From an uncultured Acidaminococcus sp. (GTDB lineage Bacteria > Bacillota > Negativicutes > Acidaminococcales > Acidaminococcaceae): a stretch of 27,550 bases of DNA. The notes under the pieces are model-generated. The model did not search any database and was not told the origin of the DNA. It saw only the letters and a list, made by a program, of their open reading frames with translations. The position numbers and the translations under genes were made by a program. Shown here in pieces: positions 16,404 through 24,446 of the stretch (position 1 is the stretch's first letter; each line of letters opens with the position of its first letter). Where the stretch lies: the NCBI GenBank assembly GCA_905213155.1, contig CAJMHI010000024.1, positions 1-27,550 of the forward strand, written 5' to 3'.

Positions 16404-16444
16404 ACAAAATCCCCACAAACTGGAATTCCCAGTCTGTGAGGATT
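16404..16444 (-). repeat. Hairpin repeat, copy 2 (end of the ABC exporter operon)
   Basis: The second copy of the 41-bp element at 15419-15459. Here the stem extends outwards to about 16401-16452, since AACAACAAAATCC pairs with GGATTTTGTTGTT, giving a stem of over 20 bp with the loop GAATT. As minus-strand RNA it is fully paired with two G-U wobbles and is followed by TTTTGTTGTTT. It lies 37 bases beyond the last ORF of the exporter operon and is its likely terminator. Confidence 0.8.
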
Positions 16445-16488
16445 TTGTTGTTTTCTATAATGAACCAGCTATGGTTCTCTATTTGGTT

Positions 16489-16659
16489 TCAGCGTACTAT
16501 CGCTTCCACTAGGTGCATAAGTAGCCAGCAGAGGAGGATAAAAAGCAGGATCCCCCTTCCTCTGTCTTTCAGATCAAACCGGGTCTTGGGACGCTGCAAG
16601 AACTCCACAAAGCCCCGCCATTTTTGCCGCAAGGTTGCGGCTGATTGCTTATCCATCAT
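16489..16659 (-). CDS. Small single-span membrane protein at the end of the MacB operon
   Basis: A 56-residue frame not recognised as any family. It begins MMDKQSAATLRQKW, has a basic stretch (QRPKTRF...KDRGR, about 23-36) and ends with one hydrophobic segment, ILLFILLCWLLMHLV (37-51). Its ATG at 16659 overlaps the permease stop as ATGA (a second ATG follows at 16656), so it is probably made by translational coupling; no separate Shine-Dalgarno sequence is seen. The layout (cytoplasmic basic N-terminus, C-terminal span, overlap with the permease, terminator just after) suggests a small accessory subunit of the exporter. Function unknown. Confidence 0.65.
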   Translation of the reverse strand: MMDKQSAATLRQKWRGFVEFLQRPKTRFDLKDRGRGILLFILLCWLLMHLVEAIVR

Positions 16660-17870
16660 TCATACCGCAGGGCATCAATAGGATCCAATAGGGCCGCTTT
16701 TTTCGCCGGGTAGAGGCCAAAGAAAAGGCCAATCCCCACGGAAAAGACCACGGAGATAATCGTTGCCGCCACCGAGACCACGATAGGCCAGCCGATGATC
16801 TTGGCCGCAATGACGCTGGCGATGGTGCCCAGAATCATGCCCGTCGTCCCGCCGGTAACGCCAATCACCATGGATTCTACCAGAAATTGCAGCAGGATGT
16901 CATGATAGGTGGCACCCAGCGCCTTGCGGATACCGATCTCCCGTGTCCGCTCCGTAACAGACACCAGCATGATGTTCATAATGCCGATACCGCCTACCAA
17001 AAGGCTGATGCCGGCGATAATGGCCAAAAGCAAAGTAATGGAACCAGTGGTTTCCTCTGCGGTTTTAATGATTTCCGCCAGGTTCCGCACGGTAAAGTCG
17101 TCATCTTCCCCGGTACGGATTTTGTGCCGGGTACGAAGCAGGGTAATGATATCGGACTGCACCTGGTCAATGGTATTTTCATTGGCACACTGAACAGTGA
17201 TATTCCGAATGTAGGTCACGCCCATCACCCGCTGCATGGCAGTGGTGAGAGGGATAAAGACCACATCGTCCTGGTCCTGCCCCATACCGGACTGGCCTTT
17301 GGTTGCCAGCACGCCGATGACACGGAACGGGGCCTTATTGATACGCACCAGCTGCCCCACGGCGCCGCCATCAGGAAACAGGTTATCCGCCACAGTTTTT
17401 CCGATGACAGCCACACGATCCCGACTGGTCATTTCCTTTTCCGTGTACATCCGGCCCTGGTCAATTTTATAGTTTCGGATATCCAGGATATTGGGGGTAA
17501 TGCCCTGCACCTGGGTATTCCAGTTCTGGTTGCCCGCTACCAATTGGTAGGAGCTCTGCACCCCCGGGGCTACATATTGGATGCCGTCCACGTTTTTTTC
17601 AATGGCTTTGGCATCGTCATAGGTCAGATGGGCACCGCTGCCGCTGGCAATCCGCTGTCCATTGGCCGTACGGCCGCCGCTCATGACGATGAGGAGGTTA
17701 CTGCCCATACTGGTGATATTAGCTTTTACGTTTTCCTGCATGCCAAGGCCCAGGGACACCATGGCTATTACGGCGCCGACCCCGATGATAATCCCCAGCA
17801 TGGTCAGAAAGGTACGGACTTTGTTGGCCAGCATGCCTTCAAAGGCCATTTTTACACATTCTCTAAACAA
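16656..17870 (-). CDS. MacB-type ABC transporter permease
   Basis: A 404-residue FtsX/MacB-fold permease. There is one N-terminal span (about 20-42, TFLTMLGIIIGVGAVIAMVS), a large extracytoplasmic MacB periplasmic-core domain (about 45-280), and three C-terminal spans with the family signature MLVSVTERTREIGIRKALGA. It ends in the typical DPIDALRYE. There is no ATPase domain; that is the separate upstream gene. The start is TTG 17870, seven bases after AAGGGGGA, overlapping the ATPase gene by eight bases. Such permeases do not form a classical channel but drive an adaptor to export peptides, lipids or drugs. The substrate is unknown; the closest described arrangement is Bacillus YknXYZ. Confidence 0.92.
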   Translation of the reverse strand: MFRECVKMAFEGMLANKVRTFLTMLGIIIGVGAVIAMVSLGLGMQENVKANITSMGSNLLIVMSGGRTANGQRIASGSGAHLTYDDAKAIEKNVDGIQYVAPGVQSSYQLVAGNQNWNTQVQGITPNILDIRNYKIDQGRMYTEKEMTSRDRVAVIGKTVADNLFPDGGAVGQLVRINKAPFRVIGVLATKGQSGMGQDQDDVVFIPLTTAMQRVMGVTYIRNITVQCANENTIDQVQSDIITLLRTRHKIRTGEDDDFTVRNLAEIIKTAEETTGSITLLLAIIAGISLLVGGIGIMNIMLVSVTERTREIGIRKALGATYHDILLQFLVESMVIGVTGGTTGMILGTIASVIAAKIIGWPIVVSVAATIISVVFSVGIGLFFGLYPAKKAALLDPIDALRYE

Positions 17871-18561
17871 CGGCTTGTCCCCCTTCCCGTTCCTCGGTGA
17901 GACAACCGTCCCGCATCACCAGGATGCGCTGGGTCATTGCCGCCAATTCTGGTTCGTGGGTAACCATAATCACGGTTTTCCCCTCTTGGTTCAGCTTCTC
18001 AAAAATATTAATGATTTCCAGTGTGGACTTGGTATCCAGGTTCCCTGTAGGTTCATCGGCCATAATGATGGCCGGATCGTTGATGAGAGCCCGGGCAATG
18101 GCTACCCGCTGCCGCTGCCCGCCGCTCATCTCGTTGGGTTTATGGTGCATCCGTTCGCCTAATCCCACGTCCTGCAGTGCTTTTTCAGCACGCTCTGTCC
18201 GCTCTTTTAAGCTAACGCCGGCGTAAATCAGCGGCAGTGCCACATTTTCCACGGCAGTCAATTTATTCAGCAGGTTAAAGCTCTGGAACACAAAGCCGAT
18301 CCGCTTATTGCGGGTGATGGCCAGTTCATCATCGGAATAGCGGGCAATATTTTTCCCTTCCAGGAAATATTCCCCGCTGGTAGGACGATCCAGACAGCCC
18401 AGAATATTCATCATGGTGGATTTGCCGCTGCCGCTGGGCCCCACGATGGAGGTAAATTTGCCTCTTTCAAAATTAACGCTGACATGGTTCAGCGCATACA
18501 CCACTGTATCCCCCATCCGGTAGCTTTTTACAATGTCTTTCAGTTCGATTACGTAACTCAT
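17863..18561 (-). CDS. ABC transporter ATP-binding protein (MacB/LolD type)
   Basis: The 232-residue ATPase of the exporter. Walker A GPSGSGKST (41-49), Q-loop Gln 93 in VFQSFNLL, signature MSGGQRQR (145-152), Walker B IIMADE (165-170) followed by PTGNLD, and switch His 202 in MVTHEPELA are all intact. The short form with LLNKLTAVENVALPLIYAGV is typical of ATPases paired with FtsX-like permeases. GGAGGAG lies six bases before ATG 18561. It begins 14 bases after the adaptor gene and overlaps the permease. Confidence 0.95.
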   Translation of the reverse strand: MSYVIELKDIVKSYRMGDTVVYALNHVSVNFERGKFTSIVGPSGSGKSTMMNILGCLDRPTSGEYFLEGKNIARYSDDELAITRNKRIGFVFQSFNLLNKLTAVENVALPLIYAGVSLKERTERAEKALQDVGLGERMHHKPNEMSGGQRQRVAIARALINDPAIIMADEPTGNLDTKSTLEIINIFEKLNQEGKTVIMVTHEPELAAMTQRILVMRDGCLTEEREGGQAVV

Positions 18562-18575
18562 GGGTTTCTCCTCCC

Positions 18576-19649
18576 TTACATGAGAGGGGGGCCTCCCCGG
18601 TTGTTAGCCGTGCTGGTTCCTGTGGTGGTCTTCATCACCAGCTCGTCCCCTTCCTGCAGATCGCCTTTTACGGCTACCCGTTCATCGCCGGAAAGCAGGA
18701 CTTCCACCGGGACTTCCTTACTGGTATTGGCCTTTTTGTCAAACACCAGTACATAATTCTTTCCATCTTTGGTATGCAGGCAGCGGGAGGAAACATTCAG
18801 CACGTTTTCCATGGAGTCCACGATCACGTTGGCACGGGCCGTCATGGTGGGCAGCAGTTTATTCTGGGAATTTAATACGTCCACGTACACCGTGTAATAA
18901 TTTACGTTATTGGTAGTAGTAGCACTGCGCCCGATCCGTGTGACAATTCCTTTAAAGGTTTCGCTGGGATAGGCGTCCACGGTAAATTCCACATTCTGCC
19001 CGTCTTTAATCTGCCCAATATCCGATTCATCCACCATCAGGTAGATCTGCATCTTGTCCAGGTTGGCCACACTCATGATCACCTGCGGCGTGGAAATACC
19101 GGACGATACGGTCTGCCCTACCGGGGTAGGCTTGCCGATGACATACCCGTCAATGGGGCTTTCAATAATGGTATCGTTCACATTGCTGGTGGCCTGATCA
19201 TATTCTGCTTTTGCCACTAAGTAGGCGGATTCCGCAGAATCCAGGACGCTTTGGGAAATGGCGCCTTGTGCCCGCAATTCCTTATCCCGGTTGTAATCCA
19301 GTTCTTTTTCTACCAGTGTCGCCCGTTTCATTTCCTGGGTATCTTTTAAAGATGTATCATCCAGTTTTAGCAAAGCCTGTCCTGCCGTTACATGCTGGTT
19401 TTCTTCTACATACAGGGCTACGATACGGCCAGTAATTTTGGAGTTGATATCCACGTTATCCAAGGCATTAAGGGCCCCTGTAGCAGAAATGGTCTTGCGT
19501 ACCGTGCCTTTCTGCACTGCATCGGTACGTGTCTGGGCCGCCGCTGCCTGCGTCTGCCGGTACTGGTAATACCGGTAGCCGCCATAGCCGCCCACAATCA
19601 GAACCGCCAGCACCGCCAGCAGGATTCTATAGCGTCGTAATTTGTTCAC
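18576..19649 (-). CDS. HlyD/MacA-family membrane fusion protein
   Basis: The periplasmic adaptor of the tripartite-type exporter. The start chosen is GTG 19649 (VNKLRRYRIL), seven bases after AAGGA, giving 357 residues. An in-frame ATG at 19685 would add 12 residues but has AGGAG only three bases away and lies at the predicted transcription start. There is one N-terminal membrane anchor (about 8-26, LLAVLAVLIVGGYGGY), a barrel-sandwich (lipoyl-like) half from about 60, a short helical hairpin (about 105-160), IIESPIDGYVIGKPTPVGQTV, then beta-barrel and membrane-proximal domains. The glycine- and proline-rich end (RGGPPLM) is short. It is the first gene of a four-gene operon with the ATPase, permease and small membrane protein. 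Confidence 0.9.
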   Translation of the reverse strand: MNKLRRYRILLAVLAVLIVGGYGGYRYYQYRQTQAAAAQTRTDAVQKGTVRKTISATGALNALDNVDINSKITGRIVALYVEENQHVTAGQALLKLDDTSLKDTQEMKRATLVEKELDYNRDKELRAQGAISQSVLDSAESAYLVAKAEYDQATSNVNDTIIESPIDGYVIGKPTPVGQTVSSGISTPQVIMSVANLDKMQIYLMVDESDIGQIKDGQNVEFTVDAYPSETFKGIVTRIGRSATTTNNVNYYTVYVDVLNSQNKLLPTMTARANVIVDSMENVLNVSSRCLHTKDGKNYVLVFDKKANTSKEVPVEVLLSGDERVAVKGDLQEGDELVMKTTTGTSTANNRGGPPLM

Positions 19650-19693
19650 CGTCTTGTCCTTCCTCCCATGCCAGACTTTATCCATTTTCTCCT

Positions 19694-19723
19694 ATTGTAC
19701 GGAGTGAACATGAAATTTTCATG
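19694..19723 (-). promoter_or_regulatory. Candidate exporter promoter with overlapping palindrome
   Basis: Minus strand: -10 TACAAT (19699-19694), a 17-bp spacer and -35 ATGAAA (19722-19717). The perfect inverted repeat CATGAAA-T-TTTCATG (19709-19723) covers the -35 region, where a repressor or response regulator could bind. The placement supports the GTG start of the adaptor gene. The regulator is not in this window. Confidence 0.4.
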
Positions 19724-19744
19724 AAGATGGTTTCATCCAGCTGT

Positions 19745-21001
19745 TTATTTGCGCACCTGCCCGGTGCCGTTAACCAGGTATTTGGTCGTTGTAAGTTCCG
19801 GCAGCCCCATGGGCCCCCGGGCATGGAGTTTCTGTGTGCTGATGCCGATTTCCGCTCCAAAGCCAAATTCAAACCCGTCAGTAAACCGGGTGGACGCATT
19901 CACGTACACCGCTGCCGCATCCACCAGCAGTTGGAATTTCCGGGCGTTTTCGTAGTCTTCCGTTACGATGGCTTCCGAGTGTCCCGTCCCATAACGGCGG
20001 ATATGGGCCACCGCTTCCTCCAGGCTCCCTACTACTTTTACTGAAAGCCGCAGATCCCCGTATTCTGTTGCCCAGTCTTCTTCTGTGGCCGGCTGCACAT
20101 CGCTACTGTAGCGCTGCGTCCGGGCATCGCCCAAAATCGTGACATGGGCTTTTTTATACGCCTCCAGCATAGCCGGCAGAAAACGTTCTGCAATGGCTTC
20201 ATGGACCAAGAGGGTTTCCATGGCATTGCAGGTAGAGGGCCGGTTCACTTTGGCGTTCATGGCAATTTTGACTGCCATATCCACATCTGCATAGGCATCC
20301 ACATACGTATGACACACCCCGGCTCCTGTTTCAATCACAGGGACGGAAGCATTATGCACCACATTTTTAATAAGGGCCGCCCCGCCCCGGGGGATCACTA
20401 CATCCACCAGGCCTTCCAGATGAATCAGTTCATCCACCGCAGCCCGATCCGGGGTATTGATAAATTGCACCGCACCTTCCGGCAGACCTGCTGCCTCTCC
20501 GGCCGCCGTCATGGCATCACTGACTGCTTTGTTGGAGTGCAGGGCTTCCCGGCCGCCTTTAAGCAGTACCGCATTGCCGCTTTTCATGCAAAGGGCAATG
20601 GCATCCGCCGTCACATTGGGGCGGGCTTCATAGATCATCCCCAGAACGCCCAGTGGCACCGTAATCTTGGTAATGGTCAGGCCACTGCTTAAGCTGGCGC
20701 CTCCCAGGATTTTTCCCACAGGATCCGGTAGCGCCGCCACCTGGCGGATACCCAGCGCCATCTGCTCCAGCCGTTCGTGGGTCAAAAGCAACCGGTCCAG
20801 CAGAGAATCCTTAAGTCCTGCTTCCTTGCCGCCGCGCATATCTTCTGCGTTGGCTGCCAAAATCTTTTCTTCTTCTGTCAAAAGTCCATCTGCCATAGCT
20901 AGCAGAATAGCATTTTTCTGTTGCGTCGTTAAGATGCCAAGGGCAAGGGACGCTTCTTTCGCCGCTTCGCCCTGCCGCCGCACCATACCTGCTTCGTACA
21001 T
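19745..21001 (-). CDS. proA: Glutamate-5-semialdehyde dehydrogenase (gamma-glutamyl phosphate reductase)
   Basis: The second step of proline synthesis: NADPH-dependent reduction of gamma-glutamyl phosphate. The start is ATG 21001, seven bases after AGGAGG; an in-frame GTG at 21007 is only one base from that site. The 418 residues match the family. Motifs include VPLGVLGMIYEARPNVTADAIALCMKSGNAVLLKGG, the catalytic-cysteine region NAKVNRPSTCNAMETLLVH, and RFTDGFEFGFGAEIGISTQKLHARGPMGL near the end, as shorter conserved blocks in order. It starts 11 bases after proB, so the two enzymes, which channel an unstable intermediate, are co-expressed. Confidence 0.97.
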   Translation of the reverse strand: MYEAGMVRRQGEAAKEASLALGILTTQQKNAILLAMADGLLTEEEKILAANAEDMRGGKEAGLKDSLLDRLLLTHERLEQMALGIRQVAALPDPVGKILGGASLSSGLTITKITVPLGVLGMIYEARPNVTADAIALCMKSGNAVLLKGGREALHSNKAVSDAMTAAGEAAGLPEGAVQFINTPDRAAVDELIHLEGLVDVVIPRGGAALIKNVVHNASVPVIETGAGVCHTYVDAYADVDMAVKIAMNAKVNRPSTCNAMETLLVHEAIAERFLPAMLEAYKKAHVTILGDARTQRYSSDVQPATEEDWATEYGDLRLSVKVVGSLEEAVAHIRRYGTGHSEAIVTEDYENARKFQLLVDAAAVYVNASTRFTDGFEFGFGAEIGISTQKLHARGPMGLPELTTTKYLVNGTGQVRK

Positions 21002-21012
21002 AGTCACACCTC

Positions 21013-22137
21013 CTATAGCATCACCAGGTTATCCCGGTGGATCACTTCATCAGAATGTTTGTACCCAATTTTTTCTTCGATTTCGCTGGTTTTACAGCCT
21101 TTGATCCGGGTCACTTCGTCTGCATTGTAGTTCACAAGTCCCCGTGCCAACTCTCTGCCAGATTGGCTGACCACGCTGACCGTAGATCCGCTTTCAAAAT
21201 GCCCCTCCACGCCGGCAATACCAACAGGCAGGATGCTGCAGCTGCCTTTTTGCTGCAACGCCTGGGCCAGACCATCATCCACAATAATCCGACCGCTGAT
21301 CCGGCTACCAAAGGCCAGCCACTGGTTCCGGAACCGCAGATGGCTCTGTCGGGGAACAAACAACGTACCGATTCTATCGCCACGCAGGATTTGCCGAATC
21401 ACGTCCGGATCCTCTCCATTGGCGATGATCATGGCCACGCCAGCACCCATGGCGTTTTTCGCTGCCTGGAGCTTCGTCAGCATGCCTCCCGTAGCGTTCT
21501 GGCTACCAGCACCGCCAGCAGTAGCTTCCAGTTCCGGCGTCACTTCTTCCACCAGCTCCACTAGCTGGGCCTCCGGATGGGTTTTAGGATTGGCAGTATA
21601 CAGCCCGTCAATATCCGAAAGCAGGATATCCAAATCCGCATCCACCAGGCTGGATACCAGTGCAGACAAATTATCGTTGTCCCCGATTTTAAATTCATCA
21701 ATAGCCACCACGTCATTTTCGTTGATAATGGGGATGACGTTCCAGCGCAATAGTTCCAGCAGGGCATTGCGGGCGTTGGCGTAGCTGTGCCGATACACCA
21801 TATCCATCTTGGTGAGAAGAACCTGGGACACAATCTGTCCATATTCCCCAAAAATCCGCTCGTAAATATGCATCAGGATGCCCTGCCCCACTGCAGCACA
21901 GGCCTGCTTGCCCGGGATATCCTTCGGTTTGGCAGCAAACCCCATACGGCCTACGCCCACGGCACCGGCGCCAGAGCTGACCAAAATCATCTGCTTGCCC
22001 TGGTTCTGCAGATCCGTCATAATCCGGGCCATCTTTTCTATTTTTTCATAATTGATTTTTCCGTTGGGATAGGTAATGGTGCTAGTGCCCACTTTTACCA
22101 CAATCCGCTTCATCGCCTTTAGATCCGCTCGTTCCAT
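21013..22137 (-). CDS. proB: Glutamate 5-kinase
   Basis: The first and feedback-controlled step of proline synthesis, phosphorylating glutamate. The start is ATG 22137 (MERADLKAMKRIVVKVG), preceded by GGGGGAG; an open extension back into obgE is unsupported. The 374 residues include the amino-acid kinase domain (VVKVGTSTIT, ILVSSGAGAVGVGRM, QVLLTKMD, IINENDVVAIDEFKIGDNDNLSALV as shorter blocks, and GTLFVP) and a C-terminal PUA domain from about 280 (GRIIVDDGLAQALQQKGSCS). The PUA domain is present in the long, E. coli-like form. It lies 61 bases after obgE and just before proA. Confidence 0.96.
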   Translation of the reverse strand: MERADLKAMKRIVVKVGTSTITYPNGKINYEKIEKMARIMTDLQNQGKQMILVSSGAGAVGVGRMGFAAKPKDIPGKQACAAVGQGILMHIYERIFGEYGQIVSQVLLTKMDMVYRHSYANARNALLELLRWNVIPIINENDVVAIDEFKIGDNDNLSALVSSLVDADLDILLSDIDGLYTANPKTHPEAQLVELVEEVTPELEATAGGAGSQNATGGMLTKLQAAKNAMGAGVAMIIANGEDPDVIRQILRGDRIGTLFVPRQSHLRFRNQWLAFGSRISGRIIVDDGLAQALQQKGSCSILPVGIAGVEGHFESGSTVSVVSQSGRELARGLVNYNADEVTRIKGCKTSEIEEKIGYKHSDEVIHRDNLVML

Positions 22138-22198
22138 CTCAGGCTCCCCCTTCCCGCTTGGCAAGCTGCTACGGCTGTATGGCAACCACGCAATCCTA

Positions 22199-23479
22199 TC
22201 AGGGCCGGTCCTCGTAGTCAAAAACCATATCCCCGATACGCACGCTCTGCCCCTCGGCAATACCTTTGTCTTTCAGGGCTTTTTCTATGCCCAGGCGGCG
22301 CCAGATCAGCTGGAAGCGGTAAACCGCCTCATCATTGTCAAAATTGGTCATGGCCACCAGCCGCTCAATATTTTTCCCTTTGACCTCAAAGTCTGCGTCC
22401 TCGCAATCTTTCGTCACGGTAAAGGCATCCGGGTTTTCTTCCTTGATTTCTCCCAGATCCAGCTCTTCTTGTACGGCAGGCGCGGTCTGTAGCATGTTGT
22501 ATGCCTTCCACATGATTTCCTTTAGCCCCTGACTGGTAGCAGCAGAGGCTTTCATAATGGGATAGCCCTGTGCCTGCACGTAGGCTTCTAGTTTTGGATA
22601 GTTTTCGGCGGCGCCGGGCAGGTCCATTTTATTGGCAACCACCAGCATGGGGCGCTTGGCCAGTTTTTCACTGTAGAGCTTTAGTTCTTCGTTGATATGC
22701 TGAAAATCTGCTACAGGATCCCTGCCTTCACAGCCGCTCACATCCACAATATGAAGAATCACCCGCGTCCGCTCAATATGCCGCAGGAAATCATGCCCCA
22801 GTCCTACGCCTTTACTGGCACCGTCGATGAGGCCCGGGAGATCTGCCAGCACAAAGCTGTGTTCTGCATCCAGACGAACCACACCTAGTACCGGCGTCAA
22901 AGTAGTAAAATGATAGGACGCAATCTCCGGACGGGCCGCCGATACCCTGGCCACGATACTGGATTTTCCCACACTGGGATACCCTACCATTCCTACATCG
23001 GCCAAAAGTTTCAGCTCCAGGCGTAGCCAGCTTTTGGTGCCAGGTTCTCCCCGCTCCGCAAAAGTGACACCCTGTTTGGTACTGGTCACATAGCAGGCAT
23101 TTCCCTTGCCGCCCCGGCCGCCTTTGGCAGCCACAAAGCGTTCTCCGTCTTCGGCCAGATCGGCCAGTACAACGCCGGTGGCATCGTCTATCACTACGGT
23201 GCCCAGGGGAACTTTTACGGTCACATCGTCTGCCTTATGCCCCGTGCAATTTTTCGCGGCCCCGTTGCCGCCTTTTTTCGCTACGAATTTCCGTTTATAG
23301 CGGAAATCCACCAACGTATTCAGGTTTTTATCAGCCACCAGCACCACGTTACCGCCCCGGCCGCCATTGCCCCCGTCGGGACCGCCGTGAGCCACAAATT
23401 TTTCTCTCCGGAAACTGGAAGCCCCGTCGCCCCCAGTACCTGCTTCCACATAAATTCTTGCCTTATCTGTAAACAGCAT
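22199..23479 (-). CDS. obgE: Obg-family GTPase (CgtA)
   Basis: A ribosome-associated GTPase needed for 50S assembly and stress control. The 426 residues have three parts: the glycine-rich Obg fold (about 1-158, e.g. GGDGASSFRREKFVAHGGPDGG in blocks), the G domain with P-loop GYPSVGKS, DLPGLIDGASKGVGLGHDF, NKMDLPGA and a SAATSQG-type G5, and a C-terminal OCT domain (about 345-426, DFEVKGKNIERLVAMTNFDNDEAV in blocks). AAGGGTG precedes ATG 23479 by four to seven bases. Usually obg follows rplU-rpmA; here it does not and instead leads proB and proA, an arrangement also found in some Firmicutes. Confidence 0.97.
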   Translation of the reverse strand: MLFTDKARIYVEAGTGGDGASSFRREKFVAHGGPDGGNGGRGGNVVLVADKNLNTLVDFRYKRKFVAKKGGNGAAKNCTGHKADDVTVKVPLGTVVIDDATGVVLADLAEDGERFVAAKGGRGGKGNACYVTSTKQGVTFAERGEPGTKSWLRLELKLLADVGMVGYPSVGKSSIVARVSAARPEIASYHFTTLTPVLGVVRLDAEHSFVLADLPGLIDGASKGVGLGHDFLRHIERTRVILHIVDVSGCEGRDPVADFQHINEELKLYSEKLAKRPMLVVANKMDLPGAAENYPKLEAYVQAQGYPIMKASAATSQGLKEIMWKAYNMLQTAPAVQEELDLGEIKEENPDAFTVTKDCEDADFEVKGKNIERLVAMTNFDNDEAVYRFQLIWRRLGIEKALKDKGIAEGQSVRIGDMVFDYEDRP

Positions 23480-23525
23480 GGTACACCCTTGCCTTTCTCT
23501 CTACCCTTATTTTACATGTTAGTAT

Positions 23526-23531
23526 ATTATA
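23526..23531 (-). promoter_or_regulatory. -10 element of the obgE-proBA promoter
   Basis: A perfect TATAAT on the minus strand, 47 bases before the obgE start. The expected -35 position is TTTTTT, a poor match, so the call rests on the -10 element and position. The 180-base gap between obgE and tRNA-Arg holds divergent promoters and no gene. Confidence 0.4.
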
Positions 23532-23605
23532 CTATAGACAACGGGTCGAAAAAAGCCCTTATCCCCGGTTCCACGGATTTTTCCCAAAAAGTGTAAACTT
23601 TGTTC

Positions 23606-23634
23606 TTGACAAAGCCCTCCCTTTTGCCTATAAT
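23606..23634 (+). promoter_or_regulatory. Consensus promoter of tRNA-Arg
   Basis: A perfect -35 TTGACA (23606-23611), a 17-bp spacer and a perfect -10 TATAAT (23629-23634). Transcription would begin near 23641, about 20 bases before the tRNA. Confidence 0.9.
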
Positions 23635-23659
23635 AATACTGTGCGGTAACGAACGGGAT

Positions 23660-23736
<77 letters not shown>

Positions 23737-23748
23737 ATTATAAAATCA

Positions 23749-23776
23749 CCGCAAGCATAGCGCTTGCGGATTTTTT
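23749..23776 (+). terminator. Terminator of tRNA-Arg
   Basis: The perfect 8-bp stem CCGCAAGC/GCTTGCGG, a five-base loop and then A followed by six T, 13 bases after the tRNA CCA end. Confidence 0.9.
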
Positions 23777-23838
23777 AGGGTAAACATCTTACTTCCGCTA
23801 CAAAGTAAACTCTCCATTGTAAAAATCTGTGATTTCTC

Positions 23839-23866
23839 TTGACAGCGCTTGTATTTTCCCTATAAT
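23839..23866 (+). promoter_or_regulatory. Promoter of the PepSY-like secreted protein gene
   Basis: A perfect -35 TTGACA (23839-23844), a 16-bp spacer and a perfect -10 TATAAT (23861-23866), 45 bases before the start codon. Two consensus hexamers predict strong, constitutive-type expression. Confidence 0.85.
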
Positions 23867-23910
23867 TTCATTAAGATGTACATAGTAGAATATGAATGGA
23901 GGGATTTTTC

Positions 23911-24435
23911 ATGAAATTGAAAAGAAATATTTCTGTATTGGCTGCTACCAGCCTTTTGGCGGTTTCTATTTTTGGTACCGCTGCACCGGCCCTGGCCTCT
24001 GAGGTAACCGATACCATCCGTGCGAAGAACACATCCGTTGAAAATGCAAAGAAAGTTGTACCGGCTTCTGCCATCCTCACCGGCGTAAAATTAGACGCTG
24101 ACGACTATGAACTGAGCTTCAAAGATCCGGCTACTCTCAGCCTGTATGAAGTAGAAGTGGATAAAGCCACGCAGAAAGTCAAATCCGTGGAAATTACTTC
24201 TACCCAAAACCCTGGCTCTGTTACCGTAAATAAGACGGCTGAAGACGCCAAAGCTGCAGTACTGGCAGCCTATCCCAATGCCACCAATGTTGTCGTGGAA
24301 AAGAAAGAAAAAGATATTGGCGGCGCTACCTATGTAGCCTATAAAGCTACCTTCGAAACCCCGGAATACAAAGCAGAAGCCCTGCTGAACCCGGCTACCC
24401 TTGCCATCGGCCAGGAAGAACGGGATTATAAGTAA
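23911..24435 (+). CDS. Secreted protein with two PepSY-like units
   Basis: Start ATG 23911, seven bases after GGAGGG (an ATG 15 bases upstream has no such site). The 174 residues begin with a classical signal peptide: KLKR, a hydrophobic core, and ALA-S cleavage after about residue 29. The mature part has two similar units of about 60-70 residues (42-97 and 104-173). Each has an Ala-rich helix (ENAKKVVPASA; AEDAKAAVLAAYP) followed by strands (YEVEVDKATQKVKSVEI; YKAEALLNPATLAIG), like the PepSY fold. There is no lipobox cysteine and no cysteine at all. PepSY proteins often inhibit or sense extracytoplasmic proteases, but no partner is adjacent. Identity is moderate; function unknown. Confidence 0.8.
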   Translation: MKLKRNISVLAATSLLAVSIFGTAAPALASEVTDTIRAKNTSVENAKKVVPASAILTGVKLDADDYELSFKDPATLSLYEVEVDKATQKVKSVEITSTQNPGSVTVNKTAEDAKAAVLAAYPNATNVVVEKKEKDIGGATYVAYKATFETPEYKAEALLNPATLAIGQEERDYK

Positions 24436-24446
24436 TCGAATAAAAA

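Noticed and set aside
16887..17900. 337-codon plus-strand open frame
   Set aside because: Antisense shadow of the MacB-type permease; His-rich random-looking translation.
22138..22260. Longer N-terminus for ProB
   Set aside because: It overlaps obgE, has no homology, and a better ribosome binding site precedes ATG 22137.
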